Origin: Gelidibacter sediminis
GTDB lineage: Bacteria; Bacteroidota; Bacteroidia; Flavobacteriales; Flavobacteriaceae
Direction: 5' to 3'
DNA: 64,000 nt
Assembly (NCBI RefSeq): GCF_004364975.1
Contig: NZ_SOBW01000008.1
Location: forward strand, 62,001-126,000
Shown here: positions 7,428 through 15,245 of the stretch, piece by piece
Layout: each line of letters starts with the position of its first letter
Numbering within the stretch: the stretch's first letter is position 1
Program-made: the position numbers and the translations under genes
The notes under the pieces: model-generated
The model's input: only the letters and a program-made list of their open reading frames with translations
What the model was told of the DNA's origin: nothing
The model's database searches: none

Positions 7428-8674
7428 TGTTAGCAGAAATCATAACCATTGGCGATGAGATTCTAATTGGTCAAGTAGTTGATACCAATTCAGCATTTAT
7501 CGCTAAACAACTCAATAAAATAGGCGTTTCCGTTTATCAGATTACCTCTGTTCAGGATGATAAGGATCATATCATTAAATCCTTACAAGAAGCAGAGGCA
7601 AACGCCAATATTATCATTATTACAGGCGGATTAGGCCCCACAAAAGACGATATTACCAAAAACACCCTTGCTGCATATTTTGATGATATTTTAGTTCGCA
7701 ATGAAGATGTTACCCAAAATATTTACCGCATTTGGAAAGATCATCTCAATAATACGCCTACTCAAATTAATTTGGATCAGGCTTTAGTGCCTTCAAAAGC
7801 ACAGGTATTGATGAATTATCATGGCAGTGCTCCTGGTATGTGGCTAGAAAAGGGTGGAAAAGTTTTTATTTCTTTACCAGGGGTGCCGTATGAGATGAAA
7901 GGATTGCTTGATGATGCTGTAATTCCAAAGTTGAGAGCACAATTTAAGTTTCCATATATACAACATGAAACCATCTTGACCTATGGTTTGGGCGAGAGTG
8001 CATTAGCCGAACGTATTGAAGCCTGGGAAAACCAATTACCACCATATATCAAACTTGCTTATTTACCCAGTTTAGGACGGGTGAGATTACGGCTTTCTGG
8101 GAAGTCTATGGACAAGGATTTAATTAAGAATGAAATAAAACGTCAGATTGCGCTTGTATTGCCACAAATTGAAGATATTTTTGTGGGCTTTGAACGCGAT
8201 GATTCAATTGAAGCTGTTATAGGGCAACAATTGGCAGAGTCAAAAAAATCAGTAGCGACTGCTGAAAGTTGTACAGGTGGTAAGATAGCCGAATTGTTTA
8301 CAGCAAATGCAGGAGCCTCACGCTATTTTAAAGGGAGTGTAGTCAGTTATGCTACCCAGTCTAAAATAGAGGTTTTAAAAGTTGATCCCCAATTGATTAA
8401 GGAGTTTTCAGTAGTTAGCGCCCAAGTGGCGGAAGCCATGGCAACATCTGCAATTAAATTGTTTGATTCAGACTATGCCATTGCCACAACCGGTAATGCA
8501 GGACCTAGTAAAGGAGATGCAGATGCTGACATAGGAAAAGTATATATTGCCATTGCAACAAGAGAAAAGGTGTTTTCTGAAGTGTTTACCTTTGGAAATC
8601 ACCGACTTAAAGTTATTAATAGGGCAGCGACAAAAGCGTTAGAAATGCTTCAAAAAGAAATTTCAAAAAAGTAA
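7427..8674 (+). CDS. cinA: CinA family protein (NMN deamidase / ADP-ribose pyrophosphatase type)
   Basis: A 415-residue two-domain CinA. The N-terminal MoaB/MogA-like domain (about 1-170) starts with AEIITIGDEILIGQVVDTNS and contains ITGGLGPTKDD. The C-terminal PncC-type domain (about 255-413) contains ESCTGGKIAELFT and the ATTGNAGPSKG region. In characterised members the C-terminal part deamidates nicotinamide mononucleotide and the N-terminal part cleaves ADP-ribose, so the protein belongs to pyridine nucleotide recycling. It overlaps the preceding Hpt gene by one base. Full length, nothing missing. Confidence 0.95.
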   Translation: MLAEIITIGDEILIGQVVDTNSAFIAKQLNKIGVSVYQITSVQDDKDHIIKSLQEAEANANIIIITGGLGPTKDDITKNTLAAYFDDILVRNEDVTQNIYRIWKDHLNNTPTQINLDQALVPSKAQVLMNYHGSAPGMWLEKGGKVFISLPGVPYEMKGLLDDAVIPKLRAQFKFPYIQHETILTYGLGESALAERIEAWENQLPPYIKLAYLPSLGRVRLRLSGKSMDKDLIKNEIKRQIALVLPQIEDIFVGFERDDSIEAVIGQQLAESKKSVATAESCTGGKIAELFTANAGASRYFKGSVVSYATQSKIEVLKVDPQLIKEFSVVSAQVAEAMATSAIKLFDSDYAIATTGNAGPSKGDADADIGKVYIAIATREKVFSEVFTFGNHRLKVINRAATKALEMLQKEISKK

Positions 8675-8683
8675 CAATTTTAG

Positions 8684-8715
8684 TTTGTTGATATTGTAAA
8701 GTTTTACTAAATTTG
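8684..8715 (+). promoter_or_regulatory. Promoter of the rpmB-rpmG-DUF4295 operon
   Basis: TTTG at 8684-8687 (the -33 element) and TAAATTTG at 8708-8715 (the -7 element) are separated by 20 bases, the expected spacing for the Bacteroidota consensus. Confidence 0.7.
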
Positions 8716-8752
8716 CAAACTGTTTTAAATAACATCATTAAAGTTAGAAAGA

Positions 8753-8989
8753 ATGTCAAGAGTTTGTGAACTTACTGGAAAAAAAGCGATGGTTGGAAAC
8801 AACGTATCTCATGCGATGAATAAAACGAAGCGTAAATTTGATGCAAATTTGATCAAAAAGCGTTTCTATATTCCTGAGGAGGATAAATGGGTAACTTTAA
8901 AGGTTTCTACATCAGCGTTAAAAACCATCAATAAAATTGGAATTTCTGCTGCAATCAAAGAAGCAAAATCTAAAGGATTTTTAAAATAA
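8753..8989 (+). CDS. rpmB: 50S ribosomal protein L28
   Basis: A 78-residue basic protein with the L28 opening MSRVCELTGKKAMVGNNVSH, then NKTKRKFDANLIKKRFYIPEEDKWVTLKVS. It is a structural protein of the large subunit near the peptidyl-transferase exit region. It is first in a three-gene operon with L33 and a DUF4295 protein, the normal order in this phylum. Confidence 0.97.
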   Translation: MSRVCELTGKKAMVGNNVSHAMNKTKRKFDANLIKKRFYIPEEDKWVTLKVSTSALKTINKIGISAAIKEAKSKGFLK

Positions 8990-9015
8990 TAGCCACAAGC
9001 TAAAACGTTAAGATA

Positions 9016-9198
9016 ATGGCAAAAAAAGGTAATAGAATTCAAGTTATATTAGAGTGTACTGAGCACAAAGAGTCTGGGCAACCAGGAACTTCTCGTTACA
9101 TTACTACAAAAAATAAAAAGAATACGCCAGACAGAATGGAGATTAAAAAATTTAATCCTATCCTTAAGCGTATGACAGTTCATAAAGAGATAAAATAA
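9016..9198 (+). CDS. rpmG: 50S ribosomal protein L33
   Basis: A 60-residue L33. The sequence runs [20 protein letters not shown], then a [21 protein letters not shown]-like core. It has one cysteine (residue 14) and lacks the CXXC pairs, so it is the zinc-free (C-minus) form. It lies 26 bases after rpmB and seven bases before the DUF4295 gene. Confidence 0.97.
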   Translation: MAKKGNRIQVILECTEHKESGQPGTSRYITTKNKKNTPDRMEIKKFNPILKRMTVHKEIK

Positions 9199-9205
9199 GT
9201 AAGTC

Positions 9206-9358
9206 ATGGCAAAGAAATCAGTAGCATCGTTACAAACAGGATCTAAACGATTAACCAAAGCTATAAAAATGGTTAAATCACCTAAAACAGGAGCTTACCA
9301 GTTCGTTGAATCAGTTATGGCACCTGAGTTTGTGGACGAATTTTTAAACAAAAAATAA
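9206..9358 (+). CDS. DUF4295 family small ribosome-associated protein
   Basis: A 50-residue basic protein (MAKKSVASLQTGSKRLTKAI...VMAPEFVDEFLNKK). It matches the DUF4295 family that in Bacteroidota regularly follows rpmG, and an association with the ribosome or its assembly is inferred only from this conserved linkage. The start is the ATG at 9206, seven bases after the L33 stop. A strong terminator follows at 9378, so it is the last gene of the operon. Confidence 0.9.
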   Translation: MAKKSVASLQTGSKRLTKAIKMVKSPKTGAYQFVESVMAPEFVDEFLNKK

Positions 9359-9377
9359 ATATATTCACTATATTTTT

Positions 9378-9409
9378 AAAAACTGCTTTCATTTGAAAGC
9401 AGTTTTTTT
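9378..9409 (+). terminator. Rho-independent terminator of the rpmB operon
   Basis: AAAACTGCTTTC, the loop ATTT, and GAAAGCAGTTTT form a perfect stem followed by a T-run. The symmetric A-run on the left could also end transcripts from the other side. Confidence 0.9.
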
Positions 9410-9571
9410 ATGTCTATATTTGAGCTGAATATGACAAATTAGCAGTTTGAATTTAAGGGCAAGAAATTTGTTATTAGTTTTTTGTGCGACCACTTGTAAA
9501 CACACAGGTTACCGCAATCCTAGCATCAATAGTAATGAGCGCAACAACCAATTACAAATAACTTAAGGATC

Positions 9572-10525
9572 ATGAGCTTTTTTAAAAAAATATTCTCTTC
9601 AGAAAAAAAAGAAACCCTTGATAAAGGTTTAGAAAAATCTAAAACTACATTCTTTACAAAGCTCAACAAGGCGGTTGCCGGAAAATCTAAAGTAGATGAT
9701 GATGTGCTTGATAATCTAGAAGAGATTCTAGTAGCTAGCGACGTTGGTGTTAATACGACTCTTAAAATTATAGATAGAATTGAAGAGCGTGTGGCGCGCG
9801 ATAAGTATTTAGGGACTGCTGAACTAAATCAAATTCTACGAGAGGAGATTGCAGGTTTATTGTCGGAGGTAGACAGTGGTAACGCAACAGAATTTACTGT
9901 TCCAAAAGACAAGAAGCCCTATGTGGTTATGGTTGTTGGTGTAAATGGGGTTGGTAAAACAACAACTATTGGTAAGCTAGCTTCCCAATTTAAAAAACAG
10001 GGGTTAAGCGTAGTTCTTGGTGCAGCTGACACTTTTAGGGCCGCAGCTATTGACCAACTTCAAATTTGGGCTGATCGTGTAGATGTGCCTATGGTGCGGC
10101 AGGAATTTGGTAGCGATCCAGCTTCTGTGGCTTTTGATACACTAAAAAGTGGCGTTAATCAAAATGCGGATGTCATCATTATTGATACTGCAGGACGTTT
10201 GCATAATAAAGTAAACTTGATGAACGAATTGACCAAAATTAAACGGGTAATGCAAAAAGTTGTTCACGACGCACCTCACGATGTACTTTTGGTTTTAGAT
10301 GGCTCAACAGGTCAGAACGCTTTTGAGCAAGCAAAACAATTTACAAACGCTACAGAAGTAACTTCTTTAGCCGTTACAAAATTAGACGGGACCGCAAAAG
10401 GTGGTGTAGTCATTGGGATTTCCGATCAATTTAAAATTCCTGTCAAGTATATTGGGGTGGGTGAAGGTATAGACGATTTACAAGTGTTCAATAAGTTTGA
10501 ATTTGTAGACTCTTTCTTCAAATAG
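9572..10525 (+). CDS. ftsY: Signal recognition particle receptor FtsY
   Basis: A 317-residue SRP-GTPase that receives ribosome-nascent-chain-SRP complexes at the inner membrane. The N domain (about 25-100) is followed by the G domain with P-loop GVNGVGKT (123-130, K129), DTFRAAA, the DTAGR motif, TKLDGTAKGG and the closing GVGEGIDDLQVFN block. The acidic A domain found in enterobacteria is almost absent and replaced by a short Lys/Glu-rich leader (MSFFKKIFSSEKKE), as is usual here. The gene stands alone. A short inverted repeat follows at 10558. Confidence 0.97.
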   Translation: MSFFKKIFSSEKKETLDKGLEKSKTTFFTKLNKAVAGKSKVDDDVLDNLEEILVASDVGVNTTLKIIDRIEERVARDKYLGTAELNQILREEIAGLLSEVDSGNATEFTVPKDKKPYVVMVVGVNGVGKTTTIGKLASQFKKQGLSVVLGAADTFRAAAIDQLQIWADRVDVPMVRQEFGSDPASVAFDTLKSGVNQNADVIIIDTAGRLHNKVNLMNELTKIKRVMQKVVHDAPHDVLLVLDGSTGQNAFEQAKQFTNATEVTSLAVTKLDGTAKGGVVIGISDQFKIPVKYIGVGEGIDDLQVFNKFEFVDSFFK

Positions 10526-10557
10526 TGAATTTTCTATAAGCCTATATTTTTATTGCG

Positions 10558-10578
10558 GCACACGCGCTAATCGTGTGC
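10558..10578. other. Inverted repeat after ftsY
   Basis: GCACACG, seven bases, then CGTGTGC form a perfect 7-bp stem 33 bases after the ftsY stop. There is no T-run, so it may protect the 3' end or be a weak termination signal. Confidence 0.4.
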
Positions 10579-10707
10579 TCTTAGTGATGGGTTGTTTCCT
10601 ATATTATGGCTTATAAGCGTTGCATCTGTAACTTCTAAAACCTATTAATCCTATTTTAAATTTATTGTAAGTGGTGGTTTTTGATTATTTTTAGTAAAAA
10701 TAAATTC

Positions 10708-12348
10708 ATGAAACACTTTCTTATTCTCACGTGCATACTATCAGTAATCTCCTGTAAATCTGTTGATACCACTACCACCGTTCCTAATGAGAAAACCTCT
10801 GATGTAAGTGCTATTTCGTCAAAGTCCTTTACTGATTTTAAAGTATTAGATTCAAAATACATTGACAACAATGAACTTTGGAAGCCTTTTTACAAGGAAT
10901 TGGAAACATTTACAGAAGATAATTATGCGGCTTTAAAAGCCTTAATCTTAAATCAAGACATTCCAACATTACAAGACCATATCCAAGAAGGTCGTTTGTC
11001 TTATGAAAGTTTGACAAAATTTTACCTCTACCGCATTAGAAAATTTGATCGTGAGAATGCTTTTTCACTTAATTCTGTTATTTCTTTAAACCCAAATGTT
11101 ATTTCTGAGGCTAAAGCAAAGGATAGGGCGTTAAACAACAAAATGATTAAACACCCTGTTTTTGGAATGCCAATACTTTTAAAAGACAATATAAATACAG
11201 CTTCTATGCCTACTACGGCAGGGGCGGTGGCCTTTAAGGACAATGCAACTTCAGATGCATTTATTGTAGAACGGTTAAAGGAAAACGGCGCTTTAATTTT
11301 AGGGAAGGCCAACTTGAGCGAATGGGCGTATTTCTTTTGTGGCGATTGTCCAAGCGGGTATAGTGCAATTGGCGGCCAGACATTAAATCCGTATGGGCGT
11401 AAAGTGATGGATACTGGCGGATCGAGCTCGGGTAGTGGAGTGGCTGTTGCCGCTAATTTTTGTGTGGCCGCTATAGGAAGTGAAACCTCGGGTTCTATAC
11501 TTTCTCCATCAAGCCAAAATTCCGTTGTAGGATTAAAACCTACCATTGGTGTGTTGAGTCGTAGTGGTATTATTCCAATTTCCTCAACCTTAGATACTCC
11601 AGGTCCCATGACAAAAAATGTTACGGACAATGCAATTGTATTAGACGCCATGTTAGGTCATGATGCCAAGGATTTTAAATCTATGCAGACAAATCTTTAT
11701 GCAAATGCGCTATATAAGGATTTGGAAAAGCATTCTTTGAAAGGGAAGCGGTTTGGAGCCTTCAAAGAATTTATGGAAGACTCGCTGTATAGGCGCGCTT
11801 TAAATGATTTGAAAAATTTAGGTGCTATCATCGTTCAACTTGAAGAAGAACGCATTAAACTGCCTGGGTTTATGAGGCTTTTAAATTTGGATATGCAAAA
11901 AGATTTACCTCATTATATAGCTACTGCAGGAGATCCAACTATCAATTTGAAAACTGTAGATGATATAATTGCGTTCAATAAAAAGGATTCGTTGGCTGTC
12001 ATGCCCTATGGACAGAAGTTATTTGAAGGGGTCGTAGCCGATCGCGCAACAGTAGCTGAGTTTGACGAGATTAAATTGAACCTGAAAACCAACGGTCGCA
12101 CTTACTTTGATGCGCCTGTCAAAACACACAATCTGGACGGGTTCTTGTCTGTAAATAATTATCATGCAGGTGCTGCTGCCGTTGCTGAATACCCAGCCAT
12201 TACGGTGCCAATGGGGTATGATGACAATGGTGAGCCCAAAGGCTTAACCTTTATTACCAAACCTTTAGGCGAGAAATTACTTTTGTCATGGGCGTATGCT
12301 TATGAGTTTGCCTCTAAAAGGCGTATTGCACCAAGGAATTATAATTAA
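10708..12348 (+). CDS. Amidase-signature family lipoprotein
   Basis: A 546-residue amidase. The chosen ATG at 10708 gives a lipoprotein signal peptide, MKHFLILTCILSVISC, with the modified cysteine at 16; the TTG at 10681 would spoil it. The Ser-cisSer-Lys triad is visible as K159 (GMPILLKDN), S239 (GGSSSGSG) and S263 (ETSGSILSP). The 24-residue gap between the serines is the usual one. These enzymes hydrolyse carboxylic or peptide amides. Here the enzyme is anchored in the envelope, so its substrate is probably a periplasmic or extracellular amide. No neighbour hints at the pathway. Confidence 0.92.
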   Translation: MKHFLILTCILSVISCKSVDTTTTVPNEKTSDVSAISSKSFTDFKVLDSKYIDNNELWKPFYKELETFTEDNYAALKALILNQDIPTLQDHIQEGRLSYESLTKFYLYRIRKFDRENAFSLNSVISLNPNVISEAKAKDRALNNKMIKHPVFGMPILLKDNINTASMPTTAGAVAFKDNATSDAFIVERLKENGALILGKANLSEWAYFFCGDCPSGYSAIGGQTLNPYGRKVMDTGGSSSGSGVAVAANFCVAAIGSETSGSILSPSSQNSVVGLKPTIGVLSRSGIIPISSTLDTPGPMTKNVTDNAIVLDAMLGHDAKDFKSMQTNLYANALYKDLEKHSLKGKRFGAFKEFMEDSLYRRALNDLKNLGAIIVQLEEERIKLPGFMRLLNLDMQKDLPHYIATAGDPTINLKTVDDIIAFNKKDSLAVMPYGQKLFEGVVADRATVAEFDEIKLNLKTNGRTYFDAPVKTHNLDGFLSVNNYHAGAAAVAEYPAITVPMGYDDNGEPKGLTFITKPLGEKLLLSWAYAYEFASKRRIAPRNYN

Positions 12349-12424
12349 GGTATAAGTCATTTCAGTTTTTATATCAAGATGTGTAGAAATAATATTCCTA
12401 TCCAATAAATCGTAAATCATTACG

Positions 12425-12432
12425 TATCTTTG
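12425..12432 (+). promoter_or_regulatory. -7 promoter element of rimO
   Basis: TATCTTTG, followed by CACAC, 21 bases before the rimO ATG, matches TAnnTTTG exactly. Confidence 0.65.
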
Positions 12433-12453
12433 CACACTTAATTTTTTTTGGAT

Positions 12454-13761
12454 ATGAGAACGAAATCGCTTAAAAAGAATCGCATCAATGTGGTCACACT
12501 TGGTTGTAGCAAAAATGTGTACGATAGTGAGGTCCTAATGGGCCAGCTTAAAGCGAGCGGTAAAGATGTGGTGCATGAAGAAGAAGGTAATATCGTGGTG
12601 ATTAATACCTGTGGTTTCATCAATAACGCCAAAGAAGAAAGCATCAATACCATTCTCGATTTTATGCAAAAGAAGGAAGATGGTCAAGTTGATAAGGTTT
12701 TTGTGACCGGTTGTTTAAGTGAGCGTTATAAGCCTGACCTACAAAAGGAAATTCCTAATGTGGACCAGTATTTTGGAACTACTGAACTGCCAGGTTTGTT
12801 GAAGGCTTTAGGTGCTGATTATAGACATGAACTGATTGGTGAGCGTTTAACGACCACTCCTAAAAATTATGCGTATCTCAAAATTGCAGAAGGGTGTGAT
12901 AGACCTTGTAGCTTTTGTGCCATCCCTTTAATGCGAGGCAAGCATAAGAGCACACCCATTGAAAACTTAGTGGTAGAAGCTGAAAAACTCGCCGTTAACG
13001 GGGTTAAGGAGCTGATTTTGATTGCTCAGGATTTGACGTATTACGGACTGGATCTTTACAAAAAACGTAATCTGGCCGAATTATTGGAAGCCTTAGTAAA
13101 AGTTGAGGGTATAGAATGGATCCGATTGCATTATGCCTTTCCAACGGGTTTTCCTATGGATGTGCTGGATGTAATGAATAGAGAGTCCAAAATTTGTAAC
13201 TATTTAGATATTCCACTTCAACATATTTCTGATGCTATTTTAAAAAGCATGAGGCGCGGTACTACCAAAGAAAAGACCACTAAACTTTTGCAGGAATTCA
13301 GAAAGACGGTTCCCGGAATGACCATCAGAACAACTTTAATCGTGGGCTATCCTGGAGAAACGGAAGAGAATTTCCAAGAATTAAAACAATGGGTCTCAGA
13401 CATGCGATTTGAACGTTTGGGTTGTTTCACTTATTCACATGAAGAAAACACCCATGCTTTTAATTTGGTGGATGATGTTCCTGAGGAGGTTAAGATGCAA
13501 CGCGCCAACGAGATTATGGAAATTCAGTCGCAAATTTCTTGGGAATTGAATCAAGCTAAAATAGGGCAGGAATTTAAAGTGGTCATTGATCGAAAAGAGG
13601 GTAACTATTTTGTAGGTCGTACAGAGTTTGATTCGCCAGATGTAGACAATGAAGTGCTGATTGATGCTTCTAAATGTTATTTAAAAACGGGTGAGTTTAC
13701 CACAGTGAAAGTGACTGAGGCGGAAGATTTTGATTTATATGCTGAAGTAGTTATTGCCTAA
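12454..13761 (+). CDS. rimO: Ribosomal protein S12 methylthiotransferase RimO
   Basis: A 435-residue radical-SAM methylthiotransferase that adds a methylthio group to an aspartate of ribosomal protein S12. Domains in order are: UPF0004 with its cluster cysteines in TLGCSKN, INTCGF and TGCLSERY; the radical SAM core with C148-X3-C152-X2-C155 (CDRPCSFC); and a C-terminal TRAM domain from about residue 370. I start at the ATG at 12454 rather than the TTG two codons earlier. RimO is preferred over MiaB because of the opening TLGCSKNVYDSE and the SYGLDLY-like block (here TYYGLDLYKKRNL). Confidence 0.95.
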   Translation: MRTKSLKKNRINVVTLGCSKNVYDSEVLMGQLKASGKDVVHEEEGNIVVINTCGFINNAKEESINTILDFMQKKEDGQVDKVFVTGCLSERYKPDLQKEIPNVDQYFGTTELPGLLKALGADYRHELIGERLTTTPKNYAYLKIAEGCDRPCSFCAIPLMRGKHKSTPIENLVVEAEKLAVNGVKELILIAQDLTYYGLDLYKKRNLAELLEALVKVEGIEWIRLHYAFPTGFPMDVLDVMNRESKICNYLDIPLQHISDAILKSMRRGTTKEKTTKLLQEFRKTVPGMTIRTTLIVGYPGETEENFQELKQWVSDMRFERLGCFTYSHEENTHAFNLVDDVPEEVKMQRANEIMEIQSQISWELNQAKIGQEFKVVIDRKEGNYFVGRTEFDSPDVDNEVLIDASKCYLKTGEFTTVKVTEAEDFDLYAEVVIA

Positions 13762-13854
13762 ATTAGACGATTTTTGGTGCTCATATTACTGTTTTGGATA
13801 TTACACTGGTCCATTCCACAAATTATAAAACATAGCAGTTTACAAAAAGTTGTG

Positions 13855-15165
13855 CTAACTGTTGTTTTGTCGTTTTTCTAAATGCTTGTTGATTTTTTCA
13901 ATAGCCGATTCAATGGATTTTTCAGGCTCAATGATGTTGTATTCTCCCCAAAATCTCGGATCGGAAAACCCCGATGCTTCTTCACTTAAAATTACAGTAG
14001 GGCGCAATGTTTCTCTACGGGAAGGATCATCATTCATAACCTTTGACCAATCTGTTACTGCCATTTCACTGCTTAATGTGTAGATACTATTAAATAGGCG
14101 TCCCTTCCAATTAACTTTAAAAGTCAACTGAATATTGCTATAACCATAATGCCACTTGTTATCTTTTAACCTGTAGTCTACTCGATACGCTGCTTCAGTA
14201 GGGTATACAGTTACTCTATTAGGTTTCTTTTTTACAAAAAGTTCTGCAGCCTTTTCTTTATTTTCAACATTTAAATTATAGATGGCGCTAATAAGTGAGA
14301 ATGTTTCGGCATCGATATAAAGTTTTCCGAAGTGCATGGGGTCCATAATCTCAGGCCGTTGCTTAAACTTTACAACATAAACAGATCTGTTGTTGATTTC
14401 AGTAGGCTTATCAAATGAAAATTCATAATCTTCTAAAGTGTGTTCATTAAAGATAAATTGAGGATATTTAATAATATCCGCATAAATCGCGCTATAAGGC
14501 CCACCCTGAAGTTTTACTGCCAGGGTGTCCAATCTGCTATAATCTGTGCTTTTACGTGCTTTGATCAACTTAATCTTATCGCCTTTAGATGAGGTGGAAG
14601 GCTGTCTGTAGATTTCTACTACAGCCTCAGATAACGACGCGTCTCGTCGTCTTTTTTTAATAGTTTCCCTGTAAAAGGCCGTCAACATAGTTTCTTCTGT
14701 AAAATTGTGTTCACCTTTTTTGTCGAGGGCTGCTTTGACTAAGGATTTTGCGTCCTTAGGGGCATTAATTTTGATTTCAGAAAGTTGCATGGCCGATTCT
14801 TCCAACAAAATATGAATATCCTCACCATTTAAACTTGATAAGGGTATAATTTTAGACTGATATCCTAAAAACGAAATGTGCATATCGTTATCAACAAATG
14901 CATTTGGCACTTTTAAAAGAAATTCGCCGTCTGAGTTGGTAATTGTACTGATATTAGTGTCCAAAACATTAATGGTAGCAAAAGCCAAAGTTTCTTTCGT
15001 TTTACTATCAATAACTATACCTGTAAACTCTTTGAAATTTTGATTCATTTCAGGGTTTTGAAACATGTTTTTTGCTGATAAAGAAATATCAGAACACAAC
15101 ATAAAAAACATAAAAAGCCAAATGGTTAGAACTTTTTGATGACTTATTTTGATGAAATTATTCAT
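13855..15165 (-). CDS. Exported carboxypeptidase-regulatory-like domain protein, function unknown
   Basis: A 436-residue protein with an N-terminal hydrophobic export signal (residues about 10-30, ending near SLSA). It is followed by a CarboxypepD_reg-like beta-sandwich (about 47-130: FTGIVIDSKTKETLAFATIN, SDGEFLLKVP, HISFLGYQS). The remaining 300 residues are mixed alpha/beta with no motif I can name, and resemble the uncharacterised periplasmic proteins that carry this domain in Flavobacteriia. It lies 80 bases downstream of an exported M14 peptidase on the same strand, so the two may form one envelope-protein operon. No barrel or plug region is present, so it is not a TonB receptor. Confidence 0.7.
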   Translation of the reverse strand: MNNFIKISHQKVLTIWLFMFFMLCSDISLSAKNMFQNPEMNQNFKEFTGIVIDSKTKETLAFATINVLDTNISTITNSDGEFLLKVPNAFVDNDMHISFLGYQSKIIPLSSLNGEDIHILLEESAMQLSEIKINAPKDAKSLVKAALDKKGEHNFTEETMLTAFYRETIKKRRRDASLSEAVVEIYRQPSTSSKGDKIKLIKARKSTDYSRLDTLAVKLQGGPYSAIYADIIKYPQFIFNEHTLEDYEFSFDKPTEINNRSVYVVKFKQRPEIMDPMHFGKLYIDAETFSLISAIYNLNVENKEKAAELFVKKKPNRVTVYPTEAAYRVDYRLKDNKWHYGYSNIQLTFKVNWKGRLFNSIYTLSSEMAVTDWSKVMNDDPSRRETLRPTVILSEEASGFSDPRFWGEYNIIEPEKSIESAIEKINKHLEKRQNNS

Positions 15166-15245
15166 AACGCCTTATTTAATAAACATTAAATTACTAAAAA
15201 TAAACATGTAAATGAGTGTTTTGGATGTTAATGTTAAAGGTTTAA

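Noticed and set aside
11028-11651. A 207-codon minus-strand frame opposite the amidase gene
   Set aside because: It is antisense to the catalytic core of a clear amidase. No domain, no promoter.
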